A stretch of DNA of 16,804 bases from Methylococcaceae bacterium (GTDB taxonomy: Bacteria > Pseudomonadota > Gammaproteobacteria > Methylococcales > Methylomonadaceae), in contig JAKIUK010000080.1 in NCBI GenBank assembly GCA_021647585.1, forward strand, positions 1 through 16,804, written 5' to 3'. This document shows, piece after piece, positions 7,507 to 15,032 of this stretch. Made by a program: the position numbers and the translations under genes. The notes beneath the pieces were generated by a model. That model saw only the letters and a list, made by a program, of their open reading frames with translations, had not been told where the DNA came from and ran no database searches. Numbering within the stretch: position 1 is the first letter of the stretch; each line of letters begins with the position of its first letter.

Positions 7507-8240
7507 CTGATATACACATATCTATAAAAAACAAAACTTATGTCACCGAAGACTCACGTCAACATACGGCGATTGCCAATCTATCTTTATCACTACCTAC
7601 CAATAAGTTCATTTGTCTGGTAGGACCATCCGGTTGTGGAAAAACAACACTGCTAAATATTATTGCCAATCTGGACAAGAAATATCAGGGTGAAATATTA
7701 CTGGGGCAACAACAGATACAACCTAAAATTGGCTATATTTTTCAAACGCCTCGCTTACTGCCCTGGCGCACTGTCAGAGAAAATATTGAATTGGTGTTGA
7801 CTGAGCAACAGCCGCCTGAAATTATTGACGCTTTACTTGAGTCCATGCAATTAACGGATAGTCAAAATGCTTATCCACAACATTTGTCATTAGGCATGAG
7901 TCGCCGGGTAGCAATCATCAGAGCCTTTGCTGTCAATCCGCATTTATTACTAATGGATGAACCTTTTGTTTCTTTGGATGCCCCGACAGCACGTCAAGTA
8001 AGAAATTTATTAATTCACCTGTGGCAGCTGCGCCCACATACCATTTTGTTTGTGACCCATGACTTGCGTGAAGCCATTGCCATGGCTGATCGCCTGGTTT
8101 TTCTGTCTGCGGCACCGATGTCTGTTATCAGTGAAATTGAAGTCAGCATACCCAGAAGCAAACGCAATGATGAAACAGCGGTTGAGGCATTCCGGCAACA
8201 GTTATTAACTAATCATCCCAAAATTAAATCGTTGCTCTAA
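7503..8240 (+). CDS. ABC transporter ATP-binding protein, NitT/TauT type
   Basis: This is the ATPase subunit of the importer, 245 residues from the ATG at 7503. All nucleotide-binding elements are present: Walker A GPSGCGKTT (41-49), Q-loop FQTPRLLPW, signature LSLGMSRRVA (a variant of LSGGQ in which Met-Ser replace Gly-Gln), Walker B LLLMDEP with the FVSLD D-loop, and the switch His in FVTHDLREA. The start at 7503 gives an ATGA overlap with the permease stop and has AAGG eight bases upstream. A GTG at 7494 in the same frame is less likely. The unusual signature still keeps Leu-Ser and the following Gly. Confidence 0.92.
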   Translation: MTDIHISIKNKTYVTEDSRQHTAIANLSLSLPTNKFICLVGPSGCGKTTLLNIIANLDKKYQGEILLGQQQIQPKIGYIFQTPRLLPWRTVRENIELVLTEQQPPEIIDALLESMQLTDSQNAYPQHLSLGMSRRVAIIRAFAVNPHLLLMDEPFVSLDAPTARQVRNLLIHLWQLRPHTILFVTHDLREAIAMADRLVFLSAAPMSVISEIEVSIPRSKRNDETAVEAFRQQLLTNHPKIKSLL

Positions 8241-8275
8241 TTCAGTCGGAGGCAATCAACCGATAAAGTGCCTAA

Positions 8276-8437
8276 AAAAACTGGCTATATAAAGATGCGT
8301 TTGATATTATAAAAAGAATCAGTCTAATGCCCAGACTGCAATTAACCAGTGCCTCCGAATTAACAACACTACCCTCTCAACAAGCGAGAGAAATCTTTCA
8401 AACCGGCAAACTGATTGAGAAAACAAACTCAAAGTGA
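8276..8437 (+). pseudogene. Unrecognised coding remnant upstream of the toxin cluster
   Basis: An open stretch of 53 codons ends at TGA 8435-8437. It has no start before the internal ATG at 8327, which would give a 36-residue product. The translation opens KNWLYKDAFDIIKRISLMPR and continues with a Ser/Thr/Gln-rich segment, and reads like a protein C-terminus rather than noise. I do not recognise a family. A remnant of a lost gene at the island edge, or a genuine small ORF, are both possible. Confidence 0.3.
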
Positions 8438-8498
8438 TACTCGCAATCAGAATAACAGGACAGTATCAATCATCAATACCAACATAAACGAGTAAGGA

Positions 8499-9196
8499 AT
8501 GTTTAAAATCAGCAACCACACATTTACTGTGTTTCAGCAACAGGCAGAGCAACAATTTTGCAAACGACTCCAGGAAAGCTTGGCCAACAGATACCCACAC
8601 TTGCTGCCGCGATACCAGAACAGATACAACTGCAAATAGTCAACAACATGATAGAGCGGACGCAAAGCTGGGGCATCACCTGGAAATCAGCCATCGTCAA
8701 TTTTGCCGAACTGATGATAACGATAGCCCCCAACTTTGACCAGCAAGCCGATATAAAAACCGTACTGGCAAGTGACAGGGAACTCGTCAACCAACGCATG
8801 AAAATATTAAACCAGTATGTACCCGAGCAAGCCTGGAAACAAGCAGAGGCAGCGTATGAAAGTTTACCCCTGTATCATGCAAAGCCCTATCTACAGTCCA
8901 CCTTGACGGAACAAACCCGCAGTGCCATCCCGTTGGTATTATGGGATAAGGAAGACACAATGGATAAATTATATTATCTCAACAGCGCCAGCGATTACGC
9001 CGAAAAACTCGGATTACATACACTCACTGATGCCACCTTAACCATCGTGGTATGGCGTAGTTTGTATGGTATTACCTTTAACAACCCTGAGATAAACGCA
9101 TGGGTAGTCGATATTACGAATAGCCAGCACCATCCATGGCAACGACTGGCAATGCTCAAATATAGAATAGCGCTGGATTATGGACGGAGAATCTAA
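8499..9196 (+). pseudogene. Frameshifted adaptor-like gene upstream of the toxin
   Basis: The ATG at 8499 opens MFKISNHTFTVFQQQAEQQF, then CKRLQESLANRYPHLLPR, and stops at 8637-8639. From 8612 another frame continues IPEQIQLQIVNNMIERTQSW and runs 194 codons to 9196. Losing one base in the Arg codon at 8610-8612 explains both, and restoring it gives about 232 residues. The pattern (phi-x-I-S-x-x-x-x-x-x-F...F at the start, a Leu/Pro segment, then I-E-R-T/A-x-S-W/Y-G-I-T and a FAELM...FD segment) resembles small proteins I know upstream of polymorphic or type VI effectors; I know no formal family name. It ends two bases before the toxin start. An in-frame TTG at 8558 could start a shortened 212-residue product, so partial function is conceivable. 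Confidence 0.6.
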
Positions 9197-9198
9197 AC

Positions 9199-10365
9199 AT
9201 GGCAATCGACAGAGGCATCATAACTAACAGCTGGGCATTCAGCAAAGCATTGGCACGCGGCGTTTGGGATGCCGGCAGCAACATGGTCAAAGGACTGGGT
9301 GAACTGGCAAAAAGCGGCTATCAACTGGCAACCGATGCCAGCGCCAGAGAATCGGCCTGGCAAACCAGCAAACAACTCACCGAAATGGCCCAAGCCTATG
9401 GTCAGGAGGTAATAGAAGACCCCGGCAAAGTCTATCGGGATGCCGCAGATGGTGTCTCGACACTGTATCAGCACTATGAACAGGCCAAATCCGAAGCAGA
9501 AGCGCAAGGCCGAACCGCTGAGTTTTATGGCGAAATGACCGGCGAAGCCGGATTTGAAGTGGGCAGTCTATTAGTCCCGCTAGGACTGGCCAGCAAAGCC
9601 GGTAAACTGGGCAAGGCAACGGATACTCTGGCAGATACTGCGGCGGCCGCCAACAAGATTGAAAATATTGATGAAGCTTTTGCAGCCGCCCAACGCGCAG
9701 AGCACACTGCCCTCAACCCAGCCATCAGCGAACTGGATGACAAAATCTCGCCGATACAAAAATGTCCCGATATGGAACAGGCTACAAAGCTAAAACCCTT
9801 GCCCGGCCTGCATAACCGGGATGACCTGGCGGTGGAAACGATCACCCGCTTTAACACCATCCGTAAGGTTGATATGGCTAATTTATCGGAAGCGGATGAA
9901 ATTGCAAAGAAAGCTTTAAAAAAACAAGGCTGGGAGAAAGAAAAAATCCAAGAAATACTGGAATCAGCCCATCATTTTCGTATCAAAGAACTGCAAAAAG
10001 GCGATAAACTGTATGGTTTTAACAGCAAAGGTAGAGGTAAAGATATCAAGAAATCATCTTACTGGCTGGATGAAGCCGGTTTTAATGAGGTAAAAAACAA
10101 ATTTTATAAGCAAGGCCGCTGGGACAAGGAAGGGATTAAAAACCACTTGGCTCTACCCTGCTATAACCGGGCTGACGCTATAGACCGGGTGGAATTGACC
10201 GAATCGCATCTGCTGGTGGAATCCACCATTGGCAGAGCCACGGAAAATATCCTATACCAGGGGGCAGACGGATATAATACCGGCCTGCTCGGAAAAATCA
10301 TGCGCGGCGGTGGTACCCAGGTTACCGACGACCCGACTAAAATCAAAGCCATAACAGGATTATAA
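9199..10365 (+). CDS. Polymorphic-toxin-like protein with a pre-toxin region
   Basis: The product has 388 residues. Residues 14-100 are helical and Ala-rich (ARGVWDAGSNMVKGLGELAK). They are followed by EFYGEMTGEAGFEVGSLLVP (108-127) and GLASKAGKLGK, the transition that precedes C-terminal toxin domains in many PAAR/Rhs-type effectors. A variable Ala/Glu linker leads to a distinct C-terminal domain from about residue 230. It includes GDKLYGF (268-274), SSYWLDEAGFNEV, NHLALPCYNRADAI and a terminal GGGTQ (370-374) in a Gly-rich loop. That last layout is reminiscent of ADP-ribosyltransferase/TNT-like toxins, but I cannot confirm a catalytic residue. No PAAR, signal peptide or secretion domain is present, so delivery is unexplained; the missing front module may be on another protein. 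It sits two bases from genes on both sides. Confidence 0.65.
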   Translation: MAIDRGIITNSWAFSKALARGVWDAGSNMVKGLGELAKSGYQLATDASARESAWQTSKQLTEMAQAYGQEVIEDPGKVYRDAADGVSTLYQHYEQAKSEAEAQGRTAEFYGEMTGEAGFEVGSLLVPLGLASKAGKLGKATDTLADTAAAANKIENIDEAFAAAQRAEHTALNPAISELDDKISPIQKCPDMEQATKLKPLPGLHNRDDLAVETITRFNTIRKVDMANLSEADEIAKKALKKQGWEKEKIQEILESAHHFRIKELQKGDKLYGFNSKGRGKDIKKSSYWLDEAGFNEVKNKFYKQGRWDKEGIKNHLALPCYNRADAIDRVELTESHLLVESTIGRATENILYQGADGYNTGLLGKIMRGGGTQVTDDPTKIKAITGL

Positions 10366-10367
10366 TC

Positions 10368-11033
10368 ATGCCCAATACCGAAGAACAACGTCTCGACATC
10401 ATTGAAAACTGTAATCATCTGCTCAACAAACTGCAAGGCTATGAACAAACCGACAGCACAGCGGAAGGCCGAATGATTTCCCAACTAAAATGGCTGAAAG
10501 AACGCGCAGAAAACCATGATCTGCCCTTACCAGTAGACCCGGTCATGCTAAGTACCCTACGCTATATCTATGTCGATGGCGGCATTTCCCATCTGGCCAG
10601 TAATCCTGATGACGATAACAGTTTTTATTCAGAAATTGGATTGCCAATGGAACGTTTAATGGTACTAGCAAAAAAAGGTCAACTCTTATTAAAACCCGCC
10701 TACCACCCTTATGCCATGCGCTATCTGAATGCACTGTTATCCATACTGCAACAGTCCCCGCGTCCACTGGATCAATACGAACAGGGGCTTATTGGTGAAG
10801 TCAAGCATTTGCAGCAGATATTGGCAGACCCTAATGCGGTATTGCCTCTAATGAGTTATATGCCAGATTTTGAAAACTTTATTGACGTAGAAAGCCCAAA
10901 AATATCTGTTAGTGACCTGGCAGAAAATGGTAAACATCTGTTTCAGACTGTCGATAATCTAATATTTAGTGGTGTCCGTCCGGACAGTTGGCTTACCCCC
11001 GAAGATGCTGACCGAGAAACGGCAAATCTCTAA
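10368..11033 (+). CDS. Candidate immunity protein, copy 1
   Basis: A soluble 221-residue protein of no family I recognise, starting two bases after the toxin stop. It has no signal peptide or membrane segment. It is mainly predicted helical, with a central acidic region SNPDDDNSFYSEI (78-90) and a helix-rich ALLSILQQSPRPLDQYEQGL (122-141). Cytosolic immunity proteins are commonly encoded directly downstream of their toxin, and that position is the sole basis for the role. A near-identical copy follows at once. Confidence 0.6.
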   Translation: MPNTEEQRLDIIENCNHLLNKLQGYEQTDSTAEGRMISQLKWLKERAENHDLPLPVDPVMLSTLRYIYVDGGISHLASNPDDDNSFYSEIGLPMERLMVLAKKGQLLLKPAYHPYAMRYLNALLSILQQSPRPLDQYEQGLIGEVKHLQQILADPNAVLPLMSYMPDFENFIDVESPKISVSDLAENGKHLFQTVDNLIFSGVRPDSWLTPEDADRETANL

Positions 11034-11035
11034 CC

Positions 11036-11701
11036 ATGCCCAGCACTAACGAACAACGTCTCGACATCATTGAAAACTGTAATCATCTGCTCAACAAACT
11101 GCAAGGCTATGAACAAACCGACAGCACCCCAGAAGGCCGAATGATCTCCCAACTGAAATGGCTGAAGGAACGCGCAGAAAACCATGATCTGCCCTTACCG
11201 GTAGACCCGGTTATGCTAAGTACTTTACGTTATATTTTAGTTGATGGAGGTATTTCACATCTGGCCAGTAATCCTGATGACGATAACAGTTTTTATTCAG
11301 AAATAGAGCTGCCAATGAGACGTTTAATAAGATTAACCAAAGAAGGCCAACTATTATTAAAACCCGACTACCACCCTTATGCAATGCGCTATCTGAATGC
11401 ACTGTTATCCATACTGCAACAGTCCCCGCGTCCACTGGATCAATACGAACAAGGACTCATTGATGAAGTCAAGCATTTGCAGCAGATATTGGCGGACCCC
11501 AATGCGGTATTGCCTCTAATGACTTATATGCCAGATTTTGAAAATTTTATTGATGTCCGAGCAAATCATGTATCTGTGAGTGACCTGGCAGAAAATGGTA
11601 AACATTTATTTCAAACAGTAAATAATCTAATGTTTAATGGCGTCCGCCCAGACAGTTGGTTAACCCCCGAAGATGCTGACCGGGAAACGGCGAATCTCTA
11701 A
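11036..11701 (+). CDS. Candidate immunity protein, copy 2
   Basis: This is a paralogue of the preceding protein, 221 residues, about 90% identical. Substitutions cluster at residues 91-111 (seven changes, several charge-changing, such as Gly91 to Glu, Glu95 to Arg, Val99 to Arg and Ala111 to Asp) and at 175-179 (all five positions differ). The two regions are surface-like and could be the contact face for different toxin variants. The start follows the first copy's stop by two bases. No toxin gene follows it intact, so it may be an orphan immunity gene retained from a replaced module. Confidence 0.6.
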   Translation: MPSTNEQRLDIIENCNHLLNKLQGYEQTDSTPEGRMISQLKWLKERAENHDLPLPVDPVMLSTLRYILVDGGISHLASNPDDDNSFYSEIELPMRRLIRLTKEGQLLLKPDYHPYAMRYLNALLSILQQSPRPLDQYEQGLIDEVKHLQQILADPNAVLPLMTYMPDFENFIDVRANHVSVSDLAENGKHLFQTVNNLMFNGVRPDSWLTPEDADRETANL

Positions 11702-11869
11702 CCAAAACCAATACGGCCACTTCAACCACGCGCCGTTAAACGAAGACCGAAAGGATGACCAAGAGTAGAGTATGTAGTAGCTTGATTTAATAGGACAAAT
11801 AATAACTGAAAGCGGAATTATTGACTCCCCCCTTTTTTTCAGTTAGAAAAATTGGCCAATAACACAAAT
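11702..11869 (+). other. Intergenic stretch with a short coding-like tail
   Basis: Between the second immunity gene and the next remnant, one frame reads QNQYGHFNHAPLNEDRKDDQ and stops at TAG 11766-11768. Its charged ending resembles the last residues of a lost gene, possibly a displaced toxin end. A seven-T run at 11833-11839 follows CCCCCC at 11827-11832. No hairpin is evident before it, so I do not call a terminator. Confidence 0.3.
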
Positions 11870-12267
11870 ATGTTGCTTGAATTAATAAAATTAGGCAGCA
11901 TGCACAGAAACAGATTAATTACTGGTTTAGGTAAAAAAATGGATAAACAGGTCTTAAATGTATTACAAAATGCTGCTAAGCATAAAATCTCTTTGGTGGC
12001 TTATCATATGAATTATCAGTACATGGCCATAAACATTACTTAGAACTATTTTATAATGCCTTTAAGGATAATCTACATATGCAATATCCATGCTCAGAGG
12101 TTGAAGGTATTGTATCAGCAGAAAACAATGAAATTGTTGTTTGGATTATCTCATTCCAAAGTACAAAAATTTCAAGTAAATGACAAGATGATCGAGTGAA
12201 AATTATTGATTTTATCCATGATTCACTTGATGCGACATTTGGCATGACAGTTGGTTTACTGCCATAG
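11870..12267 (+). pseudogene. Degraded gene of unknown family
   Basis: The ATG at 11870 begins MLLELIKLGSMHRNRLITGL and runs in one frame to about 12020. The adjacent frame then continues with HGHKHYLELFYNAFKDNLHM and SEVEGIVSAENNEIVVWIIS. It is cut by an in-frame TGA at 12181-12183 and resumes QDDRVKIIDFIHDSLDATFG to TAG 12265-12267. With one frameshift and one nonsense change repaired, about 130 residues are coherent. I recognise no family; length and position after immunity genes would fit another immunity or accessory protein. Confidence 0.5.
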
Positions 12268-12525
12268 CTAGGAGCTAAGTTGGTATGGTATTTACAGACA
12301 CCTAACGAATATGGTTAGATTGTGTGAGCACGAGAAAGAGGTCTAAGAAAGCAAGAAAGGTGTCTGAATCCTCTTTCCCCGTTTCTTGAAAAGAACCTTG
12401 CTTTGGAGGCAATATGGCCGTGATAAGAGCTGAGTGGTCGTGTCGGATACACTTGGCTTTTAAAGGGCTTGCGGCGTATGCTGTATAGTCCTAACCTATC
12501 CGGTCACTTTTATCCCCCCTTAAAT
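12268..12525. other. Non-coding stretch with nested inverted repeats
   Basis: No long frame crosses this region. Complementary blocks are GAAAGAGG (12334-12341) with CCTCTTTC (12370-12377), CAAGAAA (12352-12358) with TTTCTTG (12382-12388), and AAAGCAAG (12348-12355) with CTTGCTTT (12397-12404). The second and third pairs compete with each other, and both cross the first. This could be a structured RNA, the edge of a mobile element, or chance in purine-rich DNA. I see no known riboswitch core. Confidence 0.35.
12414..12488 (+). CDS. Possible 24-codon small ORF with a strong ribosome binding site
   Basis: GGAGG at 12405-12409 lies four bases before an ATG that reads MAVIRAEWSCRIHLAFKGLA and four more residues before TAG. 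The strength of the binding site contrasts with many real genes here. Coding cannot be shown from one sequence. Confidence 0.2.
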   Translation: MAVIRAEWSCRIHLAFKGLAAYAV

Positions 12526-12552
12526 TAAAGAAATGTAGGAAATGACCGATAA
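12526..12552 (+). promoter_or_regulatory. Sigma-28 (FliA) promoter of the chemoreceptor gene
   Basis: TAAA at 12526-12529, exactly 15 bases, then ACCGATAA at 12545-12552. The enterobacterial FliA consensus is TAAA-N15-GCCGATAA, so this matches at 11 of 12 core positions with exact spacing. It lies 42 bases before the ATG of an MCP gene, a standard FliA target. Confidence 0.75.
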
Positions 12553-12594
12553 TTAACTATACTTAAATCTGGATTAACGAGTATATAAATCACA

Positions 12595-14478
12595 ATGAAT
12601 AACTTCACTATAAAATTAAAGTTATACGCTCTTGCAGGTCTGGTTACGATTTGCTTGGCAGTACTCGCAGTAGTAGCCCTCAGTTCTTTTTCTACCATAA
12701 AGTTATTAAATGAAACTTTGCTATTCTCGCAGAAAAGTGAAACAAATATGTTAATGCTACGTAGAAATGAAAAAGACTTCTTATCTCGTTTAGACCTTAA
12801 ATATCAACAAAAATTTAATAAAAATTTTGATGCGCTAATTGCAGCCGTCAATACCATTTCAAAAAATATCAAAAGGCTTGATTTAGGACGGGAGAAGAAA
12901 GAACATCTAACTGACCTTGGTCAGTATCTACAGTCCTATAAAGCATCTTTCAATCAGATCATTTCCCTTCATCAACAAATAGGTCTAAACCCTAAATCAG
13001 GAATACGGGGTAAATTACGTCAATCCGTTCATAATGCGGAAACACTTTTAAAAGAATCAAACTCAATTCAGCTCACAGCCGATATGTTAATGCTACGCCG
13101 AAATGAAAAAGATTTTATGCTTAGAAAGCTTGACAAATATCTTGACAAATTTGATCGAAATTATGCTGTTTTTAACCAACACCTACAGACTGCAATAATG
13201 AGTGAAGGGTTGGTAAAAGATGTTTCAGACCAAATGTCGATTTACCACACGACCTTTTTAGAATTTGGCAAGCTCTATAAACAACTTGGTCTTACACCTA
13301 AGGAAGGATTGCATGGAGAGATGCGAGCTGCGGTTCATAAAACCGAACAGATTTTTGATATTATTATCGAGGAGTTATCGGCTAAAATTACATCCCAAAG
13401 TGAAGATATCTATACAACATTATTATTAATAACAAGTTTTCTTGTTGTTTTAATTATCGGCGCAGTCTTAACTATTGCTAACTCAATAAACGGTCGTCTT
13501 GGCTTGCTACATAGCCACTTAAGTGAAGTAGCTTTGAAGACAGGTGACTTATCGGCTACTCTTGAAATCACTGGTAATGATGAAGTCACGCGTATTAGTC
13601 AACTGTTCAATCAGTTTGTTGGAAATTTAAAACAAACGTTTAGTCAGATACCTACCTTTTCTGAGAACCTTGAAAAATCATCTGCTACAAATACGGTTAT
13701 TTCTGATGCGACGCTTCACTTAGCGTCTTCTCAACAAAAGAAATCTGATGAAGTAGCTAATGCGACCCAACAAATGCTAAGTTCATCAAAAGAAATTACC
13801 ACTAATATTCAGATTGCAGCCAATTCTGCTGAAATGGCAAATGAATCAGTTTTAAAAGGTAAGCAGGTTTTTCAAGGAGTGAATCTTTCAATTAATTCAT
13901 TAGCAACAAAGTTGCAATCTTCAACGGATGTAACTAAAGATTTAGAAGAAAATAGTAATAATATTAGTACTGTTTTGGATGTCATTAGAGGGATTGCAGA
14001 ACAAACTAATTTGCTTGCGCTTAATGCAGCTATCGAAGCGGCAAGAGCTGGAGAACAAGGGAGGGGTTTTGCTGTCGTTGCTGATGAGGTAAGAACATTA
14101 GCGAGTCGTACTCAAGATTCAACAACTCAAATTCAATCTTTAATTGAAAGCTTTCAAGCTAATGTAAAAAGCACAGTGAGTGTAATGCAAGAAGGATCAA
14201 CACAAGCATTATCTACTGCACAAGATGCATCTAATGCTATTGATGTACTTGACGAAATAACTAACACTGTAAATCATATTTTTGAATTAAATACAGCTAT
14301 TGCTAGCTCTTCAGAAGAACAAAGCGCTATTTCTAAAAGCATTTCTGAAAGCATTATGAGTATTCATGATATGGCTAAAGAAACGGCAATTCAAGCCAGT
14401 GGAGCTAACGAATCCAGCACTGAAATTAAATTAATTGCCTCTGACCTTCAATCTCTAGTTTCTACTTACAAATTTTAG
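12595..14478 (+). CDS. Methyl-accepting chemotaxis protein with HBM sensor domain
   Basis: This is a 627-residue membrane chemoreceptor. TM1 is residues 10-30 and TM2 about 276-297. The periplasmic part is two stacked helical modules of the HBM type: MLMLRRNEKDF occurs at 52-62 and again at 164-174, and each module later has LGL(N/T)PK(S/E)G followed by a helix with AVH/SVH. HBM receptors such as McpS bind small organic acids; the ligand here is not determinable. A HAMP segment follows TM2. The signalling hairpin is fully conserved, from EQTNLLALNAAIEAARAGEQ (469-488) through GRGFAVVADEVRTLA. There is no C-terminal NWETF-like CheR/CheB tether; the protein ends SLVSTYKF. A FliA-type promoter precedes it, so expression should follow flagellar assembly. 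The start matches the expected short basic N-terminus before TM1. Confidence 0.95.
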   Translation: MNNFTIKLKLYALAGLVTICLAVLAVVALSSFSTIKLLNETLLFSQKSETNMLMLRRNEKDFLSRLDLKYQQKFNKNFDALIAAVNTISKNIKRLDLGREKKEHLTDLGQYLQSYKASFNQIISLHQQIGLNPKSGIRGKLRQSVHNAETLLKESNSIQLTADMLMLRRNEKDFMLRKLDKYLDKFDRNYAVFNQHLQTAIMSEGLVKDVSDQMSIYHTTFLEFGKLYKQLGLTPKEGLHGEMRAAVHKTEQIFDIIIEELSAKITSQSEDIYTTLLLITSFLVVLIIGAVLTIANSINGRLGLLHSHLSEVALKTGDLSATLEITGNDEVTRISQLFNQFVGNLKQTFSQIPTFSENLEKSSATNTVISDATLHLASSQQKKSDEVANATQQMLSSSKEITTNIQIAANSAEMANESVLKGKQVFQGVNLSINSLATKLQSSTDVTKDLEENSNNISTVLDVIRGIAEQTNLLALNAAIEAARAGEQGRGFAVVADEVRTLASRTQDSTTQIQSLIESFQANVKSTVSVMQEGSTQALSTAQDASNAIDVLDEITNTVNHIFELNTAIASSSEEQSAISKSISESIMSIHDMAKETAIQASGANESSTEIKLIASDLQSLVSTYKF

Positions 14479-14500
14479 ATCCTCTTATAGAAGTAATAGA

Positions 14501-14523
14501 GTAGAAGCGGAAGCTTTATCTAC
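14501..14523 (+). terminator. Hairpin downstream of the chemoreceptor gene
   Basis: GTAGAAGC and GCTTTATCTAC can pair around a GGAA loop with a two-base bulge, 22 bases after the stop. TTTT follows only 11 bases later, so terminator function is tentative. Confidence 0.35.
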
Positions 14524-14543
14524 CTGCTATATTTTGTCTTTCT

Positions 14544-14571
14544 AGCACAAATTTTCTTCAAATTTTGTGCT
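14544..14571. terminator. AT-rich stem-loop between the chemoreceptor and the small secreted protein
   Basis: AGCACAAATTT pairs with AAATTTTGTGCT around TCTTC, with one bulged base. The stem is long but has no T-tract after it. It may act with the previous hairpin to end or stabilise the MCP transcript. Confidence 0.45.
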
Positions 14572-14688
14572 CAACTGATTTATCGAGGTTAAAACAGCTT
14601 ACAAAACAGTTGCAGATAAAAATAAAATACACGATACTTACAACAAGGTTTTATCAATATACTGCTTAACTACCGGACACTATTAACA

Positions 14689-15009
14689 ATGAAAAAAAAG
14701 ATCTTAGGACTATTAATCGCGGGTATTATTTCTACACCTTTGACTGCTATTGCTAACAGTGATGACAGTAAATACCCGGCCACTAGCTTTCAACCCAAGG
14801 TTATTTTTGCTGATGATTCAGCAAAATCGACTGGCTCTTCTGCACAATCATCCACATTTGATGCTGATTTTCCTGCCGCCAATTTTCAGCCTAAAGTTCT
14901 TTATGTTGATGCATCAGCTTCGAGTAGTGGTGCATCAACAGGAGAAAAGTCCGTATTTGACCCAAAATTTCCAGCGGCTAATTTTGAACCTAAAGTTATT
15001 TATCCTTAG
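14689..15009 (+). CDS. Small secreted protein with three PAANF-type repeats
   Basis: A 106-residue precursor. Residues 1-22 form a Sec signal (KKK, hydrophobic stretch, TAIA cleavage site). The mature part is three copies of a 12-residue motif, [YF]-P-A-x-x-F-[QE]-P-K-V-[IL]-[YF]: YPATSFQPKVIF (29-40), FPAANFQPKVLY (61-72) and FPAANFEPKVIY (94-105). Spacings are 32 and 33 residues. The linkers are low-complexity Ser/Ala/Thr/Gly with an Asp after the motif. No cysteine and no enzyme motif is present. Regular amphipathic strands on flexible linkers suggest binding to a repeated partner at the cell surface or in the periplasm; function is unknown. I associate similar motifs with methanotroph proteins but cannot verify that here. 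It lies between the chemoreceptor and flagellar genes; no clear promoter or ribosome binding site is visible. Confidence 0.75.
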   Translation: MKKKILGLLIAGIISTPLTAIANSDDSKYPATSFQPKVIFADDSAKSTGSSAQSSTFDADFPAANFQPKVLYVDASASSSGASTGEKSVFDPKFPAANFEPKVIYP

Positions 15010-15032
15010 TAAAAAATGTATTATTGAGATCA

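Larger units (their letters stand above)
10368..11701 (+). repeat. Tandem duplication of a 668-base unit
   Basis: Two genes of identical length (666 bases) are repeated head to tail with a two-base spacer. By my count the proteins differ at 21 of 221 aligned positions without gaps. The copies are nearly identical at the ends and divergent in the middle, so the duplication is recent or is being kept homogeneous by gene conversion. Confidence 0.9.

Noticed and set aside
8241..8280. Terminator after the ABC ATPase (AGGCA...TGCCT)
   Set aside because: Only a five-base stem with a long loop, followed by A rather than T residues.
9193..9860. Minus-strand open frames opposite the toxin-like gene
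   Set aside because: Cys/Arg/Phe-rich translations typical of the complement of a GC-rich coding frame; no motifs.
12321..12360. Group II intron 5' end (GTGTGAGC)
   Set aside because: No domain V, no reverse transcriptase and no splice-boundary context are seen.
12268..12594. Cyclic-di-GMP (GEMM) riboswitch upstream of the chemoreceptor
   Set aside because: The conserved GEMM core segments are absent, and the FliA promoter lies downstream of most of the region.
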